NCBI GenBank assembly: GCA_937925525.1
Contig: CALALS010000190.1
Coordinates: 1-15,339, forward strand
DNA: 15,339 nt
From: an uncultured Flavobacteriales bacterium
GTDB lineage: Bacteria; Bacteroidota; Bacteroidia; Flavobacteriales_E; Vicingaceae
Direction of reading: 5' to 3'
This document shows positions 1-5,221 of this stretch, piece after piece; the first letter of the stretch is position 1, and each line of letters opens with the position of its first letter. A program made the position numbers and the translations under genes. Under the pieces are notes generated by a model. The model was given only the letters and a program-made list of their open reading frames with translations. It made no database searches and had not been told where the DNA came from.

Positions 1-347
1 TTAAGAATAGATTGTCTAATCCACCATACTGCATAAGAGATAAATTTGAATCCTTTGGTATGATCGTAACGTTTAGCAGCTTCGATTAATCCAAGGTTTC
101 CTTCATTAATAAGGTCTTCAAGGGTTAATCCCGTGTTTTGATATTGTTTAGCTACACTAATTACGAATCTTAAGTTTTCTCTTACTAATTTGTTAAGCGC
201 TTCTTCATCGCCTTGCTTAATTCTTTCAGCTAGCCTAACCTCTTCTTGAGCGTCAATCATCTCCTGCTTCGAAACCTCTTGTAAGTATTTTTCAAGTGAT
301 TTACTCTCTCTTTTAGTAATCTGTTGTGTTATTTTTAACTGTCTCAT
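1..347 (-). CDS. rpoD: RNA polymerase major sigma factor RpoD, N-terminal part (cut by window edge)
   Basis: The reverse strand from the ATG at 347 reads 115 codons with no stop before the edge, beginning MRQLKITQQITKRES. It contains the sigma-70 region 1.2/2 core: the stretch QEEVRLAERIKQGDEEALNK, then NLRFVISVAKQYQN, then the diagnostic LINEGNLGLIEAAKRYD and KGFKFISYAVWWIRQSI (regions 2.1-2.4, core-enzyme and -10 element contact). The conserved part begins within the first residues, with none of the long acidic region 1.1 seen in proteobacterial RpoD; that is the Bacteroidota layout, where the complete protein is usually near 290 residues. It is the housekeeping promoter-recognition subunit. 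I find no convincing -7/-33 pair in the 125 bases upstream. Confidence 0.96.
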   Translation of the reverse strand, partial: MRQLKITQQITKRESKSLEKYLQEVSKQEMIDAQEEVRLAERIKQGDEEALNKLVRENLRFVISVAKQYQNTGLTLEDLINEGNLGLIEAAKRYDHTKGFKFISYAVWWIRQSIL

Positions 348-472
348 AATGATTGAATTATTTTTATAAATCAATGTTCAACTACTAGACGTAAATTTTG
401 CCTTAAAAGTTTCACGATGTTAGAAAATATACGAAGTTGTTGAAGAAACGGATTGTTTCGGTTCAGGAACGG

Positions 473-901
473 TTACTTTTTCTTATTAATGGTAACGGTA
501 TTTCCTTTTACTTTGGTAGTCCAGGTGTCATCAAAAATGTCTTTGATGTAACGTAAGTATATTTTTGAGCGAAGAGAGATATTGCTTGGGTTTTCGTTTT
601 CTCTGAATTCACCGGTAAACTCATACTGGTGAGTGTTGGGGTGTTCAGCGATAAAAGTTCTTATAATTTTGACAATGGTGGTCATTACCCTAAAAACTTC
701 TCCCTTGTTGGTCATTGAGTACTCTTCTCCGTCAAATTCTTCATTTAAAACGCCAAAAACAATGTTTACTGAAAGGATGTCATCTTGTTTTCTGCCAAAT
801 CTAACTTCATATAGAATGCCACTATTGGTAGTAAAATGGTAAGTATTACCACTTTTTATTCTAGGTGGAACAATTTCGTATGTTTTGAATTCAGACACCA
901 A
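473..901 (-). CDS. Unrecognised 141-142 residue protein
   Basis: I do not recognise the family with confidence. No ATG opens the frame: the candidates are TTG at 901 or GTG at 898, giving a protein that begins (M)VSEFKTYEIVPPRIKSG. It has no signal peptide or membrane segment and looks soluble and mixed alpha/beta. The N-terminal half is beta-like (YHFTTNSGILYEVRFG, LSVNIVFGVL). A central helix-like stretch follows (TNKGEVFRVMTTIVKIIRTF), then a basic segment with SLRSKIYLRYIKDIF and the end KVKGNTVTINKKK. The pattern of a TN-G block, then a helix, then an aromatic strand and an R-K-Y-R segment recalls small hypothetical proteins seen in phages and bacterial accessory regions, but this is only a resemblance. 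It is transcribed toward rpoD and divergently from the TerB-DnaJ gene. A -33/-7 pair lies immediately before the start. Confidence 0.75.
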   Translation of the reverse strand: MVSEFKTYEIVPPRIKSGNTYHFTTNSGILYEVRFGRKQDDILSVNIVFGVLNEEFDGEEYSMTNKGEVFRVMTTIVKIIRTFIAEHPNTHQYEFTGEFRENENPSNISLRSKIYLRYIKDIFDDTWTTKVKGNTVTINKKK

Positions 902-903
902 TG

Positions 904-934
904 CAAATATGAATTAATTTAGTTAAAGTTCAAA
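904..934 (-). promoter_or_regulatory. Bacteroidota-type promoter for the 473-901 gene
   Basis: On the minus strand TTTG (934-931) is followed after 19 bases by CATATTTG (911-904). This is one mismatch from the TAnnTTTG -7 consensus and falls in the 17-23 base spacing reported for the phylum. The box ends only 2 bases before the TTG codon and 5 before the GTG codon. A start site a few bases downstream would therefore give a leaderless or nearly leaderless message. Confidence 0.5.
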
Positions 935-1037
935 TCCAATTTTAAAAAATAGTTATTTCTAAGTTAACTAAGTAATTTGTGTCATTCACTTTTCACATTC
1001 TTTAACATAAAGCGCTTTTAGCAGAATACTTTAATGT

Positions 1038-1045
1038 TAATTTTG
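1038..1045 (+). promoter_or_regulatory. Probable -7 element of the TerB-DnaJ gene
   Basis: TAATTTTG matches the Bacteroidota -7 consensus TAnnTTTG exactly and ends 14 bases before the ATG at 1060, implying a leader of about 10 bases. Only a weak -33 candidate (TTTA, 1017-1020) is visible, at 17 bases spacing. Confidence 0.45.
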
Positions 1046-1059
1046 TGAAAATTTTTTAA

Positions 1060-1788
1060 ATGAAATTCGGAAAGTGGATTGGCGGTGGACTTGGCTGGGC
1101 TTTTGGTGGTCCTATAGGAGCATTAATAGGTTTTGGTATAGGTTCACTAATTGATGGTGCAAGTTATGAAGTAGTTTACCAAAAAGGACCTCAGTCTGTT
1201 CGTTCTACCCCTTCAGATTTTAAAGTGAGCCTTTTGGTATTAATGGCAGTGGTAATGAAGGCTGATAAAAAGCTTTTGAGCGCTGAGCTTGATTATGTGA
1301 AACGATTTTTAGTGAGGCAATACGGTGAAAGGGAGGCAAAAGAACAGTTAATAGCATTTAGAGATATATTAAAAAAGGACATACCTGTTAGAGATGTTTG
1401 TCTTCAGATAAAACATTTTCTTCCGCATGCGTCTAGGCTAGAAATGCTTCATTTATTATTTGGGCTGGCTCAGTCTGATGGTAATATTGACCAAACAGAA
1501 GAAGACCAAATTCATATTATCTCTAATTATTTAGGAATTAATCAATATGATTATGAGTCGATAAAAGCTATGTTTGTTAAGGGAGGGGCAGCAGATTATA
1601 AAATTTTAGAAATAGATGAAAACGCTACTAATGAGGAGGTTAAAAAGGCGTATAAAAAAATGGCAATGAAATACCATCCTGATAGAGTAGCCGATGCCGG
1701 TGAAGCTATACAAAAAGCAGCAAAAGAAAAATTTCAGGCTCTTCAACAAGCCTATGAAAATATAAAGAAAAAGAGAGGGTTTAATTAG
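1060..1788 (+). CDS. TerB-like / DnaJ-domain co-chaperone (DjlA-like)
   Basis: This 242-residue protein has three parts. Residues 1-33 are a glycine-rich hydrophobic segment with repeated G-x3-G spacing (GGGLGWAFGGPIGALIGFGI), which could associate with a membrane. Residues about 52-172 form a helical TerB-like domain with the usual acidic pairs (MKADKKLL, AQSDGNIDQTEEDQ) found in tellurite-resistance-type and DjlA proteins. Residues about 179-240 are a J domain: DYKILEID, VKKAYKKMAMKYHPDRV with the HPD tripeptide at 206-208, and FQALQQAYENIKKK. The HPD loop stimulates Hsp70 (DnaK) ATPase, so the protein is expected to recruit DnaK to a particular site or client, as DjlA does in proteobacteria. 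DjlA normally has a true N-terminal transmembrane helix; here it is a glycine-zipper-like stretch. Its stop codon overlaps the 3' end of the convergent small gene by a few bases. The ATG at 1060 is clear. Confidence 0.88.
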   Translation: MKFGKWIGGGLGWAFGGPIGALIGFGIGSLIDGASYEVVYQKGPQSVRSTPSDFKVSLLVLMAVVMKADKKLLSAELDYVKRFLVRQYGEREAKEQLIAFRDILKKDIPVRDVCLQIKHFLPHASRLEMLHLLFGLAQSDGNIDQTEEDQIHIISNYLGINQYDYESIKAMFVKGGAADYKILEIDENATNEEVKKAYKKMAMKYHPDRVADAGEAIQKAAKEKFQALQQAYENIKKKRGFN

Positions 1789-1994
1789 CGTTTTTGACTT
1801 CCTCTTGTTGTATCTCTGGGAGTCTGTAGCTGTAAATGAAAATTAATCAAACTATAGTTAACTCTTTTGGTTGTATCGTTTTGAAGAACCGTTGTTGATG
1901 TTAAAGGTATAATGTTCACTATATTTGCTGAGATGCTTACATTTAAACACAGAAAACAAAATCCAAACAATGGTATAGCTATTAACTTTTTCAT
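1785..1994 (-). CDS. Small secreted protein of unknown function (69 residues)
   Basis: The ATG at 1994 gives MKKLIAIPLFGFCFLC followed by LNVSISA, a standard Sec signal peptide with Lys-Lys, a hydrophobic core and an A-x-A-like end near residue 23. A GTG at 2000 would add two residues, but the ATG fits the signal peptide better. The mature part is only about 46 residues, polar, rich in Thr and Asn, without cysteines or a recognisable domain, and ends in a basic tail (RGSQKR). No lipobox is evident. It converges on the TerB-DnaJ gene, overlapping its stop region by 4 bases, and diverges from the rhomboid gene. The clean signal peptide and a perfect -7 element upstream argue that it is real, but such short frames can be spurious. 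Confidence 0.6.
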   Translation of the reverse strand: MKKLIAIPLFGFCFLCLNVSISANIVNIIPLTSTTVLQNDTTKRVNYSLINFHLQLQTPRDTTRGSQKR

Positions 1995-1999
1995 AATCA

Positions 2000-2028
2000 C
2001 AAATATAAACCAAAATTAATATTTCAAA
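2000..2028 (-). promoter_or_regulatory. Bacteroidota-type promoter for the small secreted protein
   Basis: On the minus strand TTTG (2028-2025) is followed after 17 bases by TATATTTG (2007-2000), a perfect TAnnTTTG. It ends 5 bases before the ATG at 1994, so the message may be leaderless. A second perfect box, TAATTTTG (2018-2011), would give a leader of about 12 bases but has no suitably spaced -33 element. Confidence 0.5.
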
Positions 2029-2051
2029 AACAAATTAACTTTTTTTAAAGA

Positions 2052-2735
2052 TTGAGGATTACCGAACAGAAGAAAATATTTTATAGTCTTTTATTTCCCG
2101 CACTTATTTTACTGGTAATATGGGGAATTAAATTGTTTGAGTATTTTGACAATACGTCTCTGTCTTACTTAGGAGTATATCCCAGGAAAGTGGAGGGTTT
2201 AATCGGGTTGATTACCTCACCTTTAATTCACGGAGACTTTTATCACTTAATTAACAACACCATTCCTTTTTTGGTTTTATATTCTTTGATTTATTATTTC
2301 TACCGTAATATTAGTTTTAGAATATTGTTATTTACCTGGCTGTTTTCGGGTTTATTTGTTTGGGTTTTTGGTAGAACTTCTCATCATATTGGTTTAAGTG
2401 GTGTTATTTATGGTTTGTTTGGATTTTTATTGTTGACAGGTTTTTTAAAGAAACAAAATCAACTATTGGCAATTTCATTTATGGTAATATTTGTTTACGG
2501 AAGTATGGTCTGGGGAATTTTTCCTGAGAAGCGAGAAATTTCATGGGAAGGACACATGGGCGGTTTTTTAGCAGGAATGGCAATGGCATTGATTTATAGA
2601 AAAAAAGGCCCACAACAAAAGAAATTTGACTGGCAAGAGGATGATGATGATGAAATTGATGATAATCAACAATGGCAAGAACAGGAGCAAATAATAAATT
2701 ATACTTATATCCCAAAAGAAAACAAAGATAAATGA
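2052..2735 (+). CDS. Rhomboid family intramembrane serine protease
   Basis: This 227-residue polytopic membrane protein cleaves transmembrane substrates within the bilayer. The family features are present: an N-terminal helix (about 10-30), the loop motif HGDFYHLINN with His65 and Asn68/69, the nucleophile Ser116 in GLSG of a following helix, and catalytic His168 in SWEGHMGGFLAG. Six hydrophobic helices can be traced up to residue 183. The cytosolic tail is unusually acidic and glutamine-rich (DWQEDDDDEIDDNQQWQEQEQ). No ATG is available: an in-frame TAA lies at 2046-2048, and the first usable codon is TTG at 2052 (MRITEQKKIF), which matches the N-terminus expected for Bacteroidota rhomboids. 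The next Met is beyond the catalytic serine. The natural substrate cannot be read from context. It overlaps the phosphoesterase gene by ATGA. Confidence 0.9.
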   Translation: MRITEQKKIFYSLLFPALILLVIWGIKLFEYFDNTSLSYLGVYPRKVEGLIGLITSPLIHGDFYHLINNTIPFLVLYSLIYYFYRNISFRILLFTWLFSGLFVWVFGRTSHHIGLSGVIYGLFGFLLLTGFLKKQNQLLAISFMVIFVYGSMVWGIFPEKREISWEGHMGGFLAGMAMALIYRKKGPQQKKFDWQEDDDDEIDDNQQWQEQEQIINYTYIPKENKDK

Positions 2736-3226
2736 CTAGGATAGGCTTGCTGTCAGATACTCACGGATATATAGATGATAGAATACTACATTATTTGAAA
2801 GACTGTGATGAGGTATGGCATGCTGGTGATATTGGAGATGTAGAAGTAAGCGATAAAATAGCAGAAACTCATCTTTTAAGAGCTGTTTATGGAAACATTG
2901 ATGGGGGAGACTTACGAAAGCAGTTTAAGTTAAACGAACGTTTTTTTTGTGAAAAAGTGGATGTATGGATAACCCATATTGGAGGATATCCCGGTAGATA
3001 CGCACCAAATATCAGAGAATTAATTTACAAGAATCCGCCAAAATTGTTTATTTGCGGTCATTCTCATATTTTGAAAGTAATGTTTGATAAACGGTTAAAG
3101 CTTTTACACATTAATCCCGGAGCTGCAGGAAAGCATGGATTCCACAAAGTAAGAACCTTAGTGAAATTTACCATTGACGGTGAAGAGATTAAAGACTTGG
3201 AAGTAGTAGAATTAGGAAAAAAATAA
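2732..3226 (+). CDS. YfcE/MJ0936-type metallophosphoesterase
   Basis: At 164 residues this is a single calcineurin-like phosphoesterase domain of the small YfcE/MJ0936 class. These enzymes hydrolyse phosphodiesters in vitro and their physiological substrate is mostly unknown. The metal-binding motifs are complete and in order: D-x-H at Asp9/His11 (SDTHG), GD at Asp33 (HAGDIGD), GN at Asn55 (YGNID), His82 (ITHIGG) and GHSH with His110/His112, followed by the usual NPGAAG turn at 128-133. Its ATG overlaps the rhomboid stop (ATGA), and its own TAA is immediately followed by the ATG of the glycosyltransferase, so the three are almost certainly co-translated. It is soluble with no signal peptide. 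Function beyond the enzyme class is inference. Confidence 0.92.
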   Translation: MTRIGLLSDTHGYIDDRILHYLKDCDEVWHAGDIGDVEVSDKIAETHLLRAVYGNIDGGDLRKQFKLNERFFCEKVDVWITHIGGYPGRYAPNIRELIYKNPPKLFICGHSHILKVMFDKRLKLLHINPGAAGKHGFHKVRTLVKFTIDGEEIKDLEVVELGKK

Positions 3227-4414
3227 ATGCCAAAAGTATTACGTATCATAAATAGATTTAATTTAGGCGGACCCACCTACAATGCTGCCTATCTTACTAA
3301 ATATTTAGCTCCTGATTTTGAAACTTTGTTAGTTGGTGGAATTCACCAAGAAAGTGAAGCAGATTCTTCATTTATATTAGAAAACTTAGGTATAAAAGCT
3401 CAGGTTTTAGACTCAATGAAGCGAGACGTGAGCATAAGAAGTGACTGGGATTCTTACAGAGAAATTAAAAGAATTATTAAAGAATTTAAACCGGATATTG
3501 TACATACACATGCTTCAAAAGCCGGAGCTTTGGGAAGATATGCTGCTTTTTCATCGGGTGTTCCTGTAACTGTACATACATTTCACGGGCATGTGTTTCA
3601 TTCATATTTTAATAAATTTAAAACTAATTTTTACTTAAACCTTGAACGGTATTTAGCTAAACGAACGTCTAAAATTATTGCAATAAGTGAACTTCAAAAA
3701 CAAGAATTAGTTAATACATTCAAAATTGCTCCAAAAGAAAAATTCTCAGTAATTAACCTAGGCTTTGAATTAGATAGATTTTCTAAAAACAGGGAGGATT
3801 TAAGAAAGCAATTTAGAGATGCTTACGGTTTAAAAGAAAACGAAATAGCTATTTCTATTATAGGTAGACTGGTTCCGATAAAGAATCATAAGTTGTTTCT
3901 TGAAATGGCTAATGAGCTTACTACCAACTACAATAATCTTCGATTTTTTATAGTAGGTGACGGAGAATCTAAAGAAGAATTAATAAATTATTGCCAATCT
4001 AATAATCTTTCATTTTCAACAAATAAAAGTGATAAAGCAGCAATTTGTTTTACTTCATGGATAAAAAATGCGGAATATGCTTTGGCCGGAACCGATATTG
4101 TTGCGCTGACTTCTTTAAATGAAGGAACGCCAGTGAGTTTAATTGAGGCACAAGCAGCAGCTAAGCCCATAGTAACTTCAAATGTAGGTGGTGTAATGGA
4201 TGTTGTGTTACATAATAAAACAGCATTTGTACATAATATTTCAGATAAAGAAGGTATGATTAATTCTTTTGAAAGGCTTGTTAAATCAGTCGAATTACGT
4301 CATGATATGGGTAAAAAGGGAGAGGAGTTTGTGGAAAACCGTTTCTCCGCAACAAGGCTAGCTTCAGATGTTAGAGAACTTTATTATACTTTATTAGAGG
4401 CTAATAAGAGATAA
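3227..4414 (+). CDS. GT4-family glycosyltransferase
   Basis: This 395-residue GT-B fold enzyme transfers a sugar from a nucleotide donor with retention. The N-terminal Rossmann half has the glycine-rich acceptor loop NRFNLGGPTYNAA (10-22), the motif PDIVHTHASKAGALGR (89-104) and VHTFHGHVFHSYF (116-128), typical of GT4 enzymes of capsule and exopolysaccharide loci. The C-terminal donor half has IIGRLVPIKNH (211-221, with Arg215 and Lys219 expected at the donor phosphates), FFIVGDGESKEEL and the E-x7-E pair Glu299/Glu307 in NEGTPVSLIEAQAAAKP. Length is normal and there are no membrane helices. The gene starts directly after the phosphoesterase stop and ends 33 bases before the export gene, so it probably adds one sugar to the polysaccharide made by the downstream genes. 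The exact donor and linkage cannot be told from sequence. Confidence 0.93.
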   Translation: MPKVLRIINRFNLGGPTYNAAYLTKYLAPDFETLLVGGIHQESEADSSFILENLGIKAQVLDSMKRDVSIRSDWDSYREIKRIIKEFKPDIVHTHASKAGALGRYAAFSSGVPVTVHTFHGHVFHSYFNKFKTNFYLNLERYLAKRTSKIIAISELQKQELVNTFKIAPKEKFSVINLGFELDRFSKNREDLRKQFRDAYGLKENEIAISIIGRLVPIKNHKLFLEMANELTTNYNNLRFFIVGDGESKEELINYCQSNNLSFSTNKSDKAAICFTSWIKNAEYALAGTDIVALTSLNEGTPVSLIEAQAAAKPIVTSNVGGVMDVVLHNKTAFVHNISDKEGMINSFERLVKSVELRHDMGKKGEEFVENRFSATRLASDVRELYYTLLEANKR

Positions 4415-4420
4415 AATCAA

Positions 4421-4428
4421 TACATTTG
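4421..4428 (+). promoter_or_regulatory. Probable -7 element at the head of the polysaccharide/uvrA chain
   Basis: TACATTTG, followed by CC, is a perfect Bacteroidota TAnnTTTG element inside the 33-base gap between the glycosyltransferase and the export gene. It ends 19 bases before the ATG at 4448, implying a leader of about 15 bases. No clear TTG is present 17-23 bases upstream, so it may act as a weak or regulated internal promoter alongside read-through from 2052. Confidence 0.45.
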
Positions 4429-4447
4429 CCTAAAATCAACACAAACT

Positions 4448-5221
4448 ATGATTTTAAAAGACTTTAAATCAACTATAAAACAAATTTTATTACTGAGTTT
4501 TATTGTTTCACTTTATGCTTGTAATCCACTCAATCCAAGCATAATGTTTAAAACAGGGAAGAAATATAACTTTGACACTCCTGATAGCACTGCATCAGGA
4601 GATTATCGAATTCTTCCTAATGATAGGTTGAGTATTAAATTATTTGCAAACGAAGGATTTAAGTTGATTGATTTAACATCTGCTAATCCCGGTTCTTCTG
4701 GTTCCCAAGATTTTGTTCAGTACAGAGTAAACTCTGATGGAACTTGTGAACTACCTGTAGTAGGTTTGGTTAATTTAAATGGTTTAACTATTAGGGAGGC
4801 AGAACAAAAATTGGAGGATGTCTATGAAAAGTTTTATGTAAAGCCATACGCAATTGTTTCAATTGTAAATAAAAGGGTTACTATTTTTCCTGGACAATAT
4901 GGACAAGCTAGGGTTGTAACTTTGACTAATGATAATGTTTCATTAATTGAGGGTTTAGCGCTAGCAGGCGGTGTATCTCCAAATGGTAAAGCATACAGAG
5001 TTAAATTAATCAGGGGTAATCCTAAAAACCCTCAAATATTTTTGTTTGATTTATCAACTGTTGAGGGGTATAAAAATGCTGATATAACATTGCAGGGTAA
5101 TGATATAGTTTATGTGGAAGCAATTCCAAATGTAGTTCGTGAAACAATGGGGGAGATAGCTCCGGTATTTTCTATAATATCTAGTGCTTTAACCTTATAC
5201 TTTTTGATTACCAGGCTTTAA
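4448..5221 (+). CDS. Wza-type polysaccharide export lipoprotein
   Basis: This 257-residue outer-membrane export protein forms the exit pore for capsule or exopolysaccharide. The lipoprotein signal ends in the lipobox LYAC with Cys25. The polysaccharide-export (Poly_export) domain spans about residues 51-140, starting GDYRILPNDRLSIKLF and containing DGTCELPVVGLVNLNGLTI and EKFYVKPYAIVSI. An SLBB domain follows (about 143-225: RVTIFPGQYGQARVVTL, EGLALAGGVSPNG, LQGNDIVYV). The last 22 residues (IAPVFSIISSALTLYFLITRL) are a hydrophobic helix, matching the position of the Wza helix that lines the alpha-helical barrel in the outer membrane. It is shorter than E. coli Wza because it has one SLBB unit rather than two. 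Its TAA shares one base with the ATG of the wzc-like gene (TAATG). Confidence 0.93.
   Translation: MILKDFKSTIKQILLLSFIVSLYACNPLNPSIMFKTGKKYNFDTPDSTASGDYRILPNDRLSIKLFANEGFKLIDLTSANPGSSGSQDFVQYRVNSDGTCELPVVGLVNLNGLTIREAEQKLEDVYEKFYVKPYAIVSIVNKRVTIFPGQYGQARVVTLTNDNVSLIEGLALAGGVSPNGKAYRVKLIRGNPKNPQIFLFDLSTVEGYKNADITLQGNDIVYVEAIPNVVRETMGEIAPVFSIISSALTLYFLITRL

Noticed and set aside
438..475. Hairpin GAAAC/GTTTC after the 473-901 gene as its terminator
   Set aside because: Only a 5-bp stem without a following T-tract on the minus strand.
633..842. 69-codon plus-strand frame opposite the 473-901 gene
   Set aside because: It lies wholly antisense to a better-supported frame that has a promoter and protein-like composition.
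1770..1812. Possible bidirectional terminator between the convergent TerB-DnaJ and small secreted genes
   Set aside because: AAGAG and CTCTT can pair, but the loop is over 20 bases and the stem needs a bulge; too weak to list.
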